Positions 26,713 to 35,125 are shown, counted from the first letter of the stretch. The stretch is DNA of 64,000 nt from Pseudanabaena sp. UWO311 (GCF_006937785.1 NZ_SJEE01000015.1:59234-123233), one strand, 5' to 3'. The notes: a model not told the origin generated them from the letters alone. Made by a program: numbers and translations.

Positions 26713-27219
26713 TTAACTAGAACGTTGAATTGTGTTAGAAGCACGATCCCACGCATCTTTTACTGCATGTTTAGCTTGTACCCAAGGTAAATTTCCAGTC
26801 TGATTTGTTTGATAATCGCGTTGCAAATCTGTTTCAACTTCGCTATAAGTCCGACCACTATGACCATAGCGCTCGTAGCCTTCATAGCCAGTTTTATAGG
26901 CAGGTCGATAGTCTTCGTAAGTGCGATCGTGATCGATATAGGAGCCAGAAGTATAAGTCTCTCGCCAATCAGTTTCTTCAAAAGTTGGATTAACTTGTTC
27001 AGCAACATCCTTACCAGCCAAGCCGCCAACGACTGAGCCAATCACAGCACCAACTACAGCACCAACGGGACCACCAACTGCGCCGCCAATAACTGTCGCT
27101 ACAGTGCCAGCACCTGCGGCTCCTACACCTGTTCCGAGGGGATGTGCTCCTACTTCTCCCGAAATCGGATCGAGATTAGCATCAGTTTGATCAATAATTG
27201 TTGAATTTCTATTAGTCAT
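26713..27219 (-). CDS. Glycine-zipper protein with stress-island C-terminal domain
   Basis: 168 residues. Residues about 28-70 form a glycine zipper (VIGGAVGGPVGAVVGAVIGS), a membrane-active repeat of GxxxG type. The C-terminal domain (YEDYRPAYKTGYEGYERYG, ending WVQAKHAVKDAWDRA) is shared with the gene at 59341, 32 kb away. The domain has no known biochemistry. There is no signal peptide, so the zipper may insert in the inner membrane from the cytosol. It belongs to the island of membrane-associated stress proteins. Confidence 0.8.
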   Translation of the reverse strand: MTNRNSTIIDQTDANLDPISGEVGAHPLGTGVGAAGAGTVATVIGGAVGGPVGAVVGAVIGSVVGGLAGKDVAEQVNPTFEETDWRETYTSGSYIDHDRTYEDYRPAYKTGYEGYERYGHSGRTYSEVETDLQRDYQTNQTGNLPWVQAKHAVKDAWDRASNTIQRSS

Positions 27220-27302
27220 TTGGATTTGTCCCTTAAATAATTTATTTGCAACCTGTGCAAAGTCTCGAAATTGGAAGCTACACTGTACTTCTCAAATAGG
27301 CT

Positions 27303-27548
27303 CTAAGAAGCTCTAACTAGGCGAATTCCATATAGTAAAACCACTGCACCAATGGTTGCTACAATCAAACTGCCAAGTAAGCCGCCACCTGTAGAGACTC
27401 CAAAGGTATTGAATAGAAGTCCTCCTAACAATGCACCCACAATACCGACGACGATATCGCCCAAGAGCCCGAAGCCTCCACCACGAACGATTTGACCAGC
27501 TAATGCGCCTGCCACGAGTCCAATCAAAATAAACCAAATGAGTGACAT
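27303..27548 (-). CDS. GlsB/YeaQ/YmgE-family stress response membrane protein
   Basis: 81 residues with three hydrophobic segments: SLIWFILIGLVAGALAGQIV, DIVVGIVGALLGGLLFN, LLGSLIVATIGAVVLLYG. It matches the transglycosylase-associated (YeaQ/YmgE) family, which is induced in stress and stationary phase in many bacteria; the exact function is unknown. It is a single gene between two minus-strand stress genes, spaced about 80 bp from each. Confidence 0.9.
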   Translation of the reverse strand: MSLIWFILIGLVAGALAGQIVRGGGFGLLGDIVVGIVGALLGGLLFNTFGVSTGGGLLGSLIVATIGAVVLLYGIRLVRAS

Positions 27549-27576
27549 ATAATTTCTCCGTTTATCAATTTAAAGG

Positions 27577-27619
27577 TTATGAGTTAGAGGATAGGTAGTG
27601 TGAATCTGTTCCTATCCTC
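27577..27619 (-). terminator. Hairpin after LEA-like gene
   Basis: GAGGATAGG / CCTATCCTC stem, 14-nt loop, just downstream of the minus-strand stop codon. Confidence 0.6.
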
Positions 27620-27628
27620 GGATTGGAT

Positions 27629-28087
27629 TTACTGACCTAAGAAGTTTTTGACAGAGTCAATTGCATCTTCAACCTTGTTTCCAGCTTTCTCAGATAGCTC
27701 TTTGGTATTTGCCTTAACTTCAGCAGCGCGATCTCCTGCCATTGCCTTGGTTCTCTCAACTCCATCACCAACTTTGTTCTTGGCATCTTTAGCCATATCC
27801 TTAGCTTTGCCCATATTTTCCTTGGTGCCTTCTTTCACGTTTTTGGCTAAGTCCTTAGTGCGATTTCCAGCTTCTTTGGCGAAGTCCTTGGATTTGTCGG
27901 CAATCGTCGGATTACCAATGCTCGCCAAGGGAGATGCGATCGCCTCAGGACTAAAGAATGTCACTTGTAACATCAAAACTAGCGCGAACCCAAAAGCGAA
28001 GAGAAGTCCTTTCTTAACGCCATTTAGTATGGCAGTAATTGGATTATTAAAGTTATTAGCATTGCCAGAGACCAAAATATAAGTCAT
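27629..28087 (-). CDS. LEA-like amphipathic repeat protein with membrane segment
   Basis: 152 residues. An N-terminal hydrophobic helix (LLFAFGFALVLMLQVTFFSP) is followed by about 85 charged residues with an 11-residue rhythm: KSKDFAKEAGNRTKDLAKNV, EGTKENMGKAKDMAKDAKNK, and so on. This pattern is that of group 3 LEA-type and plant-desiccation-type helical proteins, which become ordered on drying or on membranes. The hydrophobic segment suggests export or anchoring. A stress-box-like motif precedes the gene. Confidence 0.75.
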   Translation of the reverse strand: MTYILVSGNANNFNNPITAILNGVKKGLLFAFGFALVLMLQVTFFSPEAIASPLASIGNPTIADKSKDFAKEAGNRTKDLAKNVKEGTKENMGKAKDMAKDAKNKVGDGVERTKAMAGDRAAEVKANTKELSEKAGNKVEDAIDSVKNFLGQ

Positions 28088-28179
28088 TTGTTTTACCTGT
28101 AAGTTTTGTATGTAACTCTTGAGTTAACACCTAAGCTAACAGGTACTTGTTTGATCTCATGCTTATAGAGTGTATGAAT

Positions 28180-28196
28180 TGTATGAGTTGTACTAA
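28180..28196 (-). promoter_or_regulatory. Stress box variant upstream of LEA-like gene
   Basis: Minus-strand TTAGTACAACTCATACA, 92 bp before the ATG. It continues ATTCATAC and closely matches the box before the diguanylate cyclase gene (CATTCAACTCATACAATTTA). Confidence 0.55.
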
Positions 28197-28284
28197 AACA
28201 AAATAAATCTTTACTATGCAAATATCTAGCTTTTTAAAGATTTGCAAAAACAAAAAAATATATCATCCTAAATGATTAGAAGAA

Positions 28285-28407
28285 ATAATTCTTGTCATGA
28301 AAATGATTTTAGTGTTTCCAGAGTCTTCGCTGCTGGAAACACTAAAATCATTTTTTTAAGCGTGCCTAAAATGGTCTTTAAAAACGATTTTTATAATGAG
28401 AATGTCT
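28285..28407. repeat. Family A repeat, degenerate copy 4
   Basis: The TTTCCAG hairpin (AGTGTTTCCAG ... CTGGAAACACT) and the terminal TATAATGAGAAT are kept, but the second hairpin is decayed. Inverted orientation. Confidence 0.75.
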
Positions 28408-28726
28408 GGATTCTATATTTAATGCACTTATTTGGGTTAGAAAAATTCTCTTAATGACTAGTTTTTAAATGCTCAATTGATCAAAAGAAAGATAACCGTA
28501 TTGATTGTAACAATTTAAGTATTAATAAACCATCTTATACAATTTATTCATTTTTGATGTCTGACTATACATGATTTATTACATGCAGATGTAACACTAT
28601 TTCTCATGGGTAAATTATTAACTTCAAATCTATCAATAGATGGAGTTAATATTACATACCTTTAGTAAATCTTTATGTTTTCTTAAGTAAACTGAGCCAC
28701 TAATTGATTTAACGGAGTAGAAGATT
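28408..28726. other. Gene-free promoter region
   Basis: About 320 bp between divergent stress genes. A possible stress-box relative, CTTATACAATTTATTCATTT, lies near 28533-28552. Nothing else is recognisable. Confidence 0.4.
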
Positions 28727-29314
28727 ATGATCGGACAATATAAGCAGGCTACAGGTACATTTTCTAATCATCAAAAAGCTGAATCGGCTCTCAGTGAATT
28801 GAGAGAGAGTGGATTTAATATGGATCAAATTTCGATCATTGGGAATAATGTTGATCACAATTCTGACATTACTGCTGAGAGACAAGTCCAGCATCTTAAC
28901 GATCTTGACAACAAGGCTGGTGAAGGTGCTGCAACAGGTGCTGCATCTGGTGTTGCTGTTGGAGGATTAACGGGGCTACTAGTTGGACTAGGACTTGTGG
29001 CTATTCCTGGCGTTGGGCCAGTGATGTTGGCTGGCGCTGTGGCTACGACTCTGGCTACGACTTTAACTGGTGGCGCGATCGGTGCAGCCGCAGGTGGACT
29101 CATCGGCGGATTGGTCGGTTTAGGTATTCCGAAAGACCGCGCCAAAGTATATAGCGATCGCGTAGATCAAGGAGATTGCTTAGTGATAGTTGACGGTTTG
29201 GAGAGAGAGATTCATCAAGCCGAAGCAATTTTGCAACGTCATGGCATCCATGAATGGGGTGTTTATGATTCTGCTAATGCTTCTAGTAGAACAGGCGAAG
29301 TGTCTTTGAGATAA
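28727..29314 (+). CDS. General stress protein with GSP17M domain and glycine zipper
   Basis: 195 residues. The N-terminal part (ATGTFSNHQKAESALSELR, MDQISIIGNN) is a GSP17M-like domain. The middle (about 65-140) is glycine/alanine-rich and hydrophobic (GAASGVAVGGLTGLLVGLGL, GGAIGAAAGGLIGGLVGLGI), forming a double glycine zipper. A C-terminal half-domain follows (VYSDRVDQGDCLVIVDGL). This is a usual architecture for stress proteins annotated as low-temperature or osmotic-stress induced. Function unknown. Confidence 0.8.
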   Translation: MIGQYKQATGTFSNHQKAESALSELRESGFNMDQISIIGNNVDHNSDITAERQVQHLNDLDNKAGEGAATGAASGVAVGGLTGLLVGLGLVAIPGVGPVMLAGAVATTLATTLTGGAIGAAAGGLIGGLVGLGIPKDRAKVYSDRVDQGDCLVIVDGLEREIHQAEAILQRHGIHEWGVYDSANASSRTGEVSLR

Positions 29315-29362
29315 ATTGATTTTCACCACGATTGAGTATTAATAAATTGAGGGATTTCTTCC

Positions 29363-29815
29363 ATGAATACAAAAATTGCTTCATTACTACTAACTAATTT
29401 TCTCTTAGTTACAGTAGTAGCCTGTACCGATGCTCGAACTACCTCTGAAGCTCCTGCTCCGCGCAGCACTATCAGCCCTACTGCCGCACCACAAAACACT
29501 CAAGCAGCTATGAGTGATGCTCAAAGTGAAACCCGTAAAAAACAATTGGATGCTGATATTCGCGCCCGTGAACAACGCAATGATGCAATGGGTGACACGA
29601 CCAAACGACCAGATAGCGATCTTGCTAGCGAAGTTCGGAGTAAGCTTGAGGCAAATATTCCTAAAGGTAATTTGACTGTAGAGTCTAAGGATGCAAATGT
29701 TGTCGTATCGGGAACAGTTCCATCACTAAATGACCTTGATAAAGTCAAAAGTTTGGCAATGGAGATCAAGGGTGTTAAAACTGTCACGATTAAGGCTGTG
29801 GTTGCATCTAATTAA
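29363..29815 (+). CDS. BON-domain lipoprotein
   Basis: 150 residues. The lipobox (LVTVVACTD) predicts cleavage and lipidation at Cys21. A Pro/Ala/Ser linker is followed by a BON domain (about 85-150: SDLASEVRSKLEANIPKGN, VVVSGTVPSLNDLDKVKSLA). BON domains bind phospholipid at the envelope, as in OsmY. It probably sits in the periplasmic leaflet. Located 48 bp after the general-stress gene, so possibly co-transcribed. Confidence 0.85.
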   Translation: MNTKIASLLLTNFLLVTVVACTDARTTSEAPAPRSTISPTAAPQNTQAAMSDAQSETRKKQLDADIRAREQRNDAMGDTTKRPDSDLASEVRSKLEANIPKGNLTVESKDANVVVSGTVPSLNDLDKVKSLAMEIKGVKTVTIKAVVASN

Positions 29816-29853
29816 TTCTCGCAAAGAACCTCCCATTTTCTAGACATAAGTCA

Positions 29854-29947
29854 GAATTACCCCCTTTAATTCCCCCTTGCAAAGGGGGAAGACCAGAAGT
29901 CTTGTTCCATCCCCTTTGCAAGGGGATGGTTAGGGTGGGGTAAATTT
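29854..29947. repeat. Family D repeat
   Basis: Inverted halves: TACCCCCTTTAATTCCCCC with GGGGGAAGACC, then ATCCCCTTTGC with GGGTGGGGTA. A second full copy lies at 35884. Confidence 0.7.
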
Positions 29948-30033
29948 TAAACGAGAAATTACTTAAGACAAGTGAATCTCTCTACAAAAGAAATTCACTT
30001 GCCATTACTCTGCTATTACATTTTATTTCAGAA

Positions 30034-30049
30034 TCAATCAACTCATTCA
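30034..30049 (+). promoter_or_regulatory. Stress box upstream of LEA-like exported protein
   Basis: Exact TCAATCAACTCATTCA, 76 bp before the ATG. It is followed by GAAATCAAACATTGACTTG. Confidence 0.65.
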
Positions 30050-30125
30050 AGAAATCAAACATTGACTTGCCATAGTGTTAGCAGGAAACAAGTTCCAATT
30101 ATCAATTAAATCATGAGGAAATTCT

Positions 30126-30608
30126 ATGAAAATTGCACAATTTCTAAAGCGCTTTGTGGTAATGGTCGTCGTTTGTGGATTAATTGCATTTGCTAGTGTC
30201 AATCCTGCGATCGCAGCTCAAAATGCTCCAGATCAAATCACTGATAACCTGACGATGCCTAACATCCAGAAGAAAGCTGAAGATGTGGTAAAGGGTAGTG
30301 CGTATGATACTAATCCAGAATATACGTCTGACGATTCATCGAATCAGGGTTTAAATGAAATTCAAGGAACCTCTGATTTTGACAAAATGAAACGAAGCTC
30401 AAATGAGAATACTCCTCCTGTTGTGAAGCAAGCAGAAAAGGCTTTTGACAAAGCTGGAAATAACATTAGCTCTGTAAAAGATGACACCTTAGATAAGGCT
30501 GGTGATGCAGCTAACTATATCAAAGACAAGACAGGAGATGCTCTCAAATCACTGACTGGGAAAGCTTCTGATACTGCTAAAGCGATCAAAAACAAGGTTA
30601 AATCCTAA
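30126..30608 (+). CDS. Exported LEA-like helical protein
   Basis: 160 residues with a signal peptide (VVMVVVCGLIAFASVNPAIAAQ, cleavage near residue 31). The mature part is hydrophilic and ends in an amphipathic repeat (KAFDKAGNNISSVKDDTLDK, SDTAKAIKNKVKS). It resembles 27629 in layout: export signal plus LEA-like helix. I infer a desiccation or osmotic protectant in the periplasm. A stress box precedes it. Confidence 0.75.
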   Translation: MKIAQFLKRFVVMVVVCGLIAFASVNPAIAAQNAPDQITDNLTMPNIQKKAEDVVKGSAYDTNPEYTSDDSSNQGLNEIQGTSDFDKMKRSSNENTPPVVKQAEKAFDKAGNNISSVKDDTLDKAGDAANYIKDKTGDALKSLTGKASDTAKAIKNKVKS

Positions 30609-30639
30609 TTTTTTTTAGGGTTTAAGCATTAAATACGTG

Positions 30640-30690
30640 CGTTTTAGAGTAGGGACAATTCATGAATTACCCCCTACTCTAAAACATTGC
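30640..30690. repeat. Hairpin with TTCATGAA centre
   Basis: TTTTAGAGTAGGG/CCCTACTCTAAAA-like arms centred on AATTCATGAATT, related to the palindromes at 22459, 57158 and 57989. Confidence 0.7.
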
Positions 30691-30723
30691 AAATAGAACA
30701 AAAATCATAATCTGGAGAAATAA

Positions 30724-31209
30724 ATGAGTAGTCTAATTGCTGTTGGTTTTAAAGATGAGTTCACTGCTGATGCAGTTATATTGGAACTCCGAAAGCTGCA
30801 AAAAGAGCATCTAATTGATTTAGAAGACGCGGCGATCGTGATCAGAAATAAAGATGGAAAAGTAAAGATTAAACAGACTCAAGAACTTACTGCTGAGGGA
30901 GCATTAAGCGGGGGCTTTTGGGGACTGCTATTTGGCTTTATCTTTTTTAATCCTCTCTTAGGTTGGGCAGTTGGTGCGATCGCAGGTGGGATTTCTGGTG
31001 CATTGACAGATCTTGGGATTGATGACAACTTTATCCGAGAAGTTGGCATTACCATTGAGCCTAGCACCTCAGCAATTTTTGTGTTAGTTAGGAGTGCTAC
31101 TCCTGACAAAGTATTAGAAGATCTCAGCAGGTTTGAAGGCAAAGTTCTAAAGACTTCTCTCTCAAATGAAGATGAGGCAAAGCTAAAAGCTGTTCTCACA
31201 AAATCATAA
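30724..31209 (+). CDS. DUF1269 family membrane-associated protein
   Basis: 161 residues. The N-terminal domain (IAVGFKDEFTADAVILELR, DAAIVIRNKDG) is a compact ferredoxin-like fold. It is followed by a hydrophobic glycine-rich hairpin (GGFWGLLFGFIFFNPLLGWAV) and a C-terminal half-domain. The match is to the DUF1269 family, found in many bacteria and linked to general stress. It probably forms a membrane-inserted hairpin. The function is unknown. Confidence 0.85.
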   Translation: MSSLIAVGFKDEFTADAVILELRKLQKEHLIDLEDAAIVIRNKDGKVKIKQTQELTAEGALSGGFWGLLFGFIFFNPLLGWAVGAIAGGISGALTDLGIDDNFIREVGITIEPSTSAIFVLVRSATPDKVLEDLSRFEGKVLKTSLSNEDEAKLKAVLTKS

Positions 31210-31214
31210 CGCCT

Positions 31215-31245
31215 AGAATGGTCGGTGCAAAGCACCGACCATTCT
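31215..31245 (+). terminator. Hairpin after DUF1269 gene
   Basis: Perfect 14-bp stem AGAATGGTCGGTGC/GCACCGACCATTCT, loop AAA. No T-run follows. Confidence 0.75.
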
Positions 31246-31273
31246 GGTGATTTAAATAATTTAAGAAGGTTAT

Positions 31274-31738
31274 ATGTTTCTAAAATCATTTCAGTTAAAG
31301 ATCTTGGTAGCTTTTGGATTGCTTCTAAGTTTATCTTTTGTATCCTCAGCTCAAGCTGACGAATGTTATCCTCTTAATGTAATCGGCGACACTGGCACGA
31401 CTGTCAAAAAAACTGTTTCTCCTTTTAGTACACTAGTAACCAGTAACAACTGGAATACTGATTTCTCTGTACCTAGCGATCGCTCTTTTAATAGTTTTGA
31501 GGCAACTATTGTTCCTGAGAACAATGCTAACTATGATGTAGAGATGAGCTTAAAGTATCGCGATCGCAGTTCTAGTCGGTCTTATAAAAAAGATAATGTA
31601 GCCGTTAAGGTTGGTCAACCACTAAGACTAATTGGTGTACCACAATCGCCTAGCAATCCTTTTCAAGTCAATGTATTTGTGGGTGGACTCAATGCGATCG
31701 GCAATACCTATAGTGTTTCTGTTGAAGGATGTCTTTAG
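31274..31738 (+). CDS. Exported hypothetical protein
   Basis: 154 residues. It has a signal peptide (LVAFGLLLSLSFVSSAQADE, cleavage near residue 29). The mature domain has two cysteines, one near each end (ECYPLN, EGCL), which may pair. It is a beta-rich, Ser/Asn-rich sequence (FSVPSDRSFNSFEATIVPEN). I do not recognise the family. Its place between the DUF1269 gene and the next stress box suggests an envelope stress role, unproven. Confidence 0.55.
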   Translation: MFLKSFQLKILVAFGLLLSLSFVSSAQADECYPLNVIGDTGTTVKKTVSPFSTLVTSNNWNTDFSVPSDRSFNSFEATIVPENNANYDVEMSLKYRDRSSSRSYKKDNVAVKVGQPLRLIGVPQSPSNPFQVNVFVGGLNAIGNTYSVSVEGCL

Positions 31739-31809
31739 GACTATGATTAGAGCCTGAAGTTTTGTACATGCATAGATGGAACTAAGTTTTGTAACACTTT
31801 ATTGCATAG

Positions 31810-31825
31810 TCAATCAAGTCAATCA
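31810..31825 (+). promoter_or_regulatory. Stress box upstream of small membrane protein
   Basis: TCAATCAAGTCAATCA, 86 bp before the ATG. It is preceded by TTTTGTAACACTTTA, like other copies. Confidence 0.65.
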
Positions 31826-31911
31826 AGAAACCAAACATTCTTCATTAATAGTATATAAACGGAGAAATTTAAAATTTCTTCGTTTGCATACTACACCTTG
31901 AGAGAGAACAT

Positions 31912-32103
31912 ATGCGTAGACTTGTAGAAAAGAAAAATAAATCGGCCTTATATACTGGTTTAGCAATGCTCATTGCTGCTGCTGGAGTTGTAGTATTAGA
32001 ATACTTTGGAGTAATTGATTTCGCTCCTGATTTTGGGAAAGATGCTGAAGTAAAAAGCACCTCTACTATCCAACCTTTAAAAACTAACAAACCTGTCAAT
32101 TAA
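31912..32103 (+). CDS. Small single-pass membrane protein
   Basis: 63 residues: a basic N-terminus (MRRLVEKKNK) and one transmembrane helix (ALYTGLAMLIAAAGVVVLEY). A polar C-terminus follows. Small single-span proteins are common in stress regulons, but I do not recognise a family. A stress box lies 86 bp upstream. Confidence 0.6.
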   Translation: MRRLVEKKNKSALYTGLAMLIAAAGVVVLEYFGVIDFAPDFGKDAEVKSTSTIQPLKTNKPVN

Positions 32104-32220
32104 AGTTGGCTTTTATCAAACTTTAGGAGAATGAAATGCGCAATGGAAAAGGATGATTGGCAAGCTTATAGTCGCCTATGACTCTGGGGAGGAATTCAAA
32201 ATAACTTTGGATAATTTATT

Positions 32221-32379
32221 TGGCTTACGCAGATAGAACTCCTGCGATAGATTCTGTAATGGCTGGTACGGGGGCACAGCCCTTACAGAATCTATATTTT
32301 TTGTAGGGGCATCCCCCCGTGGTTGCCCTGCTTGGCTAGCAGCAAGAGATTCATCATCTGCGTTCTGTGTAACATCAGT
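32221..32379. repeat. Family C repeat, copy 2
   Basis: Contains ACGCAGATAGAACTCCTGCG, a GGCTGGTACGGGGGCACAGC core, GGGGCATCCCCCCGTGG and a right end TGTAACATCAGT shared with copy 36625. Confidence 0.7.
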
Positions 32380-32402
32380 AATTAAGTACTTATTCAAAAC
32401 TT

Positions 32403-34124
32403 ATGCACTATTTAATATTAGCTACAGATTACGATGGAACCTTAGCGAAGAATGGAGAAGTATCGGAGGCAACTCTAGATGCACTTAAACGATTACAAAA
32501 AACTGGACGAAAGCTGATTCTAGTTACAGGAAGACAGCTAGAAGATGTTTGCAATATATTTCCCGAAGTAGATTTATTTGATTGTGTCGTCGCTGAAAAT
32601 GGAGCCGTAATCTATTTCCCCCCAACTCATGAAGAACTATTGCTTGGTAGTTTACCACCTGAAAAATTCGTACAGGCTTTGCGATCGCGGAATATTGAGC
32701 CCCTCTCTGTCGGCAAAGTAATCGTCGCAACATGGGAACCCAACGAAACCGAAGTACTGACTACAATTAGAGAACTGGGACTAGATCTACAGGTAATCTT
32801 TAACAAAGGGGCAGTGATGGTTTTGCCAGCTGGAGTTAACAAAGCTGCGGGTCTTAGTGAAGCATTAAGCAAAATGGGATTATCTGTACGCAATACAGTA
32901 GCGGTTGGAGATGCTGAGAACGATCTTGCTTTCTTGAAATTATGTGAGTTTTCTGTCGCCGTATCTAATGCCTTACCATCGGTGAAAAGCGAAGTGGATT
33001 GGGTGACTCAAGCAAGTCGAGGTGATGGTGTAGTTGAATTAATCGAGCGATTATTAACCCAAGATCTCACAGAAGATCTGCGAGAATCTCCAATTTTGCC
33101 AGATCGGCATCGAATCTTATTAGGTAAGCTTAAAGCCGATCAAGATGTCTATATTCAGCCGCTAAATCGTAATATTCTATTAGCGGGCATTTCTGGTGGT
33201 GGCAAATCGACTCTAGCGACGGGATTGATCGAGAGATTTATCGATAAAGGCTATCAGGTTTGCATTATTGATCCTGAAGGTGACTATCAAACATTTGAAC
33301 AGACGGTCGTATTAGGAAATGCCCAGCAGATTCCTACTTCAGCAGAAGTTTTGACAGTATTGAGTAAGCCAGAGCAAAACCTAATCGTTAATTTAATGGG
33401 GGTAAAAATCGACGATCGCCCTTTATTTCTAGCGCAACTACTACCTTCTCTACTAGAAATGCGGGTGCGGACAGGTAGACCGCATTGGATCGTCATTGAC
33501 GAAGTGCATCATATGTTCCCTTCGACATGGGACGCAGCTGTAACTCTACCTCAGTCTGTCAATGGCATCTTAATGATTACTGTTCACCCTGAGCATGTAG
33601 CAACTTCGGCTTTATCGCTAGTTGATACATTGATTGCGGTAAAGTCACCAATGCAAACATTTACTGATCTTTGTAATGCCATAGAACATCAGCTACCGAT
33701 CGCTCCGTTACCTACAGAACTTGCATCAGGATCAGGATTAGCTTGGCTTCTCAATACTAAAGAGCAACCATTTGAATTTGAAGTAATTCTTCCCTTGCAA
33801 GAACGTCAACGGCATATGCGAACCTATGCTGAAGGCAATTTGGGTAACGATCGCTGTTTCTTTTTTAGAGGTGAAGATAGCCAGCTAAATCTCAAAGCAC
33901 AGAATCTCAACATGTTTATCCAATTAGCGGCTGGAGTTGACGACCGCACTTGGTTACATCATTTACATCTGCATGATTACTCAAATTGGCTCCAAAACTC
34001 AATTAAAGACGAATCCTTAGCAAAGGAAGTTAGTGAGATTGAAACAAATACAGATCTTTCACCTACTGATAGTCGCGATCGTATTAAATCTGCGATCGCG
34101 AACCGATACACCTTGCCTGCTTGA
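32403..34124 (+). CDS. HAD phosphatase fused to HerA/DUF87-like ATPase
   Basis: 573 residues. Residues 1-225 are a Cof-type (IIB) HAD hydrolase: DYDGT motif at 9-13 (first Asp as nucleophile), VTGRQ motif II, VAVGDAENDLAFLKL motif IV. Residues 250-480 are a P-loop ATPase of the DUF87/HerA type: ISGGGKSTLATGLIERF near 262 and WIVIDEVHHMF near 361, the sensor region VNGILMITVHPEH following. The C-terminal 90 residues are His-rich (HLHLHDYSNWL) and unrecognised. HAD enzymes remove phosphate from sugars; the ATPase is of the DNA-translocase or pilus type. The pairing in one chain is unusual. Confidence 0.85.
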   Translation: MHYLILATDYDGTLAKNGEVSEATLDALKRLQKTGRKLILVTGRQLEDVCNIFPEVDLFDCVVAENGAVIYFPPTHEELLLGSLPPEKFVQALRSRNIEPLSVGKVIVATWEPNETEVLTTIRELGLDLQVIFNKGAVMVLPAGVNKAAGLSEALSKMGLSVRNTVAVGDAENDLAFLKLCEFSVAVSNALPSVKSEVDWVTQASRGDGVVELIERLLTQDLTEDLRESPILPDRHRILLGKLKADQDVYIQPLNRNILLAGISGGGKSTLATGLIERFIDKGYQVCIIDPEGDYQTFEQTVVLGNAQQIPTSAEVLTVLSKPEQNLIVNLMGVKIDDRPLFLAQLLPSLLEMRVRTGRPHWIVIDEVHHMFPSTWDAAVTLPQSVNGILMITVHPEHVATSALSLVDTLIAVKSPMQTFTDLCNAIEHQLPIAPLPTELASGSGLAWLLNTKEQPFEFEVILPLQERQRHMRTYAEGNLGNDRCFFFRGEDSQLNLKAQNLNMFIQLAAGVDDRTWLHHLHLHDYSNWLQNSIKDESLAKEVSEIETNTDLSPTDSRDRIKSAIANRYTLPA

Positions 34125-34140
34125 GACTATAATTACAATC

Positions 34141-34193
34141 CCAAACCCATAGAGTTTCGCCCCGCAGGGACGCAATTCTATGGGTTTGAGTAA
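34141..34193. terminator. Hairpin after HAD-ATPase gene
   Basis: CAAACCCATAGA / CTATGGGTTTG arms surrounding CCCCGCAGGGACG; downstream T-rich. Confidence 0.6.
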
Positions 34194-34265
34194 TTTTTTG
34201 CCAAATTACTTATTTAGACGCTCCCCAATCCTAATCCTTAAGCTGCCATTAAACTTTATCTGTAA

Positions 34266-34281
34266 TCAATCAATTCATTCA
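34266..34281 (+). promoter_or_regulatory. Stress box upstream of beta-barrel gene
   Basis: TCAATCAATTCATTCA, 67 bp before the ATG. It is followed by TGATGTCAAACATGG. Confidence 0.65.
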
Positions 34282-34348
34282 TGATGTCAAACATGGCTAT
34301 GTCAAGCTGAGGATGTAGAGAATTTAATGATTTACAAAGAGAAAATCT

Positions 34349-35083
34349 ATGAAATTCAATTTTTCCGTTGGCATCTTTCTATTAATGATTGGGAATTCTA
34401 TTGCTGGAGTAGAAGCTCAGACAACTAATTCGCCTCCATGTGGATGGGTAAAGAGCTGCTCGATTACACTGAACAAGAAGGAAATCAGTAGATCTATATC
34501 GCCTTCGACAAGTTTAGAGACTGCTAAAAGTCCCATTCAATTACCAGAAGGGAAAGTGTCAACAGTAGCAGAACTGACGGCTGTACCTCAACAAAATTTG
34601 GGCATTATTAAAAGATCTGACAACTTCATTTCGCAAATTACCCCTCCGACTGATAGTAATGGCAACCGCATATTTAGGTCTACTCGTTCTGGCCCCAGCT
34701 ATTTTGGAGGTGGAGCTAACTTCGGATTAACTGGGGGAAGTGATTTAGGTGGTACAAGCTTTGCCGTTATTAGCAAACTCGGATTGACTGAGACTATATC
34801 AGTGCGTCCAAATGTTCTAATACTGAGAGACTTTGCAACCATTCTACTTCCAGTAACTTATGATTTTGCTCCTCAACAGCCTTTTGGAGATTTTCAGTTC
34901 TCTCCTTATCTAGGTGGTGGAGTTGCGATTAATACTGGTTCTAACAGTAGTGTAGGTTTATTGCTTACGGGAGGTATTGACATCCCTCTATCATCCACAT
35001 TCACGATTAATGTAGCTGCAAATTTAGCCTTTTTGCGTACAACTGATTTGGGCATTCTGGTTGGTATTGGCTATAATTTTTAA
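34349..35083 (+). CDS. Exported protein with outer-membrane beta-barrel-like C-terminus
   Basis: 244 residues. N-terminal signal (FSVGIFLLMIGNSIAGVEAQ). The C-terminal half is a Gly-rich alternating pattern (YFGGGANFGLTGGSDLGGTS, PYLGGGVAINTGSNSSVGLL) ending in aromatic GYNF, as in small beta-barrels. The middle is a low-complexity linker. Together with the stress box, this suggests an envelope protein induced by stress. The family is unknown to me. Confidence 0.65.
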   Translation: MKFNFSVGIFLLMIGNSIAGVEAQTTNSPPCGWVKSCSITLNKKEISRSISPSTSLETAKSPIQLPEGKVSTVAELTAVPQQNLGIIKRSDNFISQITPPTDSNGNRIFRSTRSGPSYFGGGANFGLTGGSDLGGTSFAVISKLGLTETISVRPNVLILRDFATILLPVTYDFAPQQPFGDFQFSPYLGGGVAINTGSNSSVGLLLTGGIDIPLSSTFTINVAANLAFLRTTDLGILVGIGYNF

Positions 35084-35094
35084 ATTTTGTGAGT

Positions 35095-35125
35095 AAGGGA
35101 TTTTTTAAAAATCCCTTAGTTTTTA
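35095..35125 (+). terminator. Terminator after beta-barrel gene
   Basis: AAGGGATTTTTTAAAAATCCCTTA stem then GTTTTT. Confidence 0.75.
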
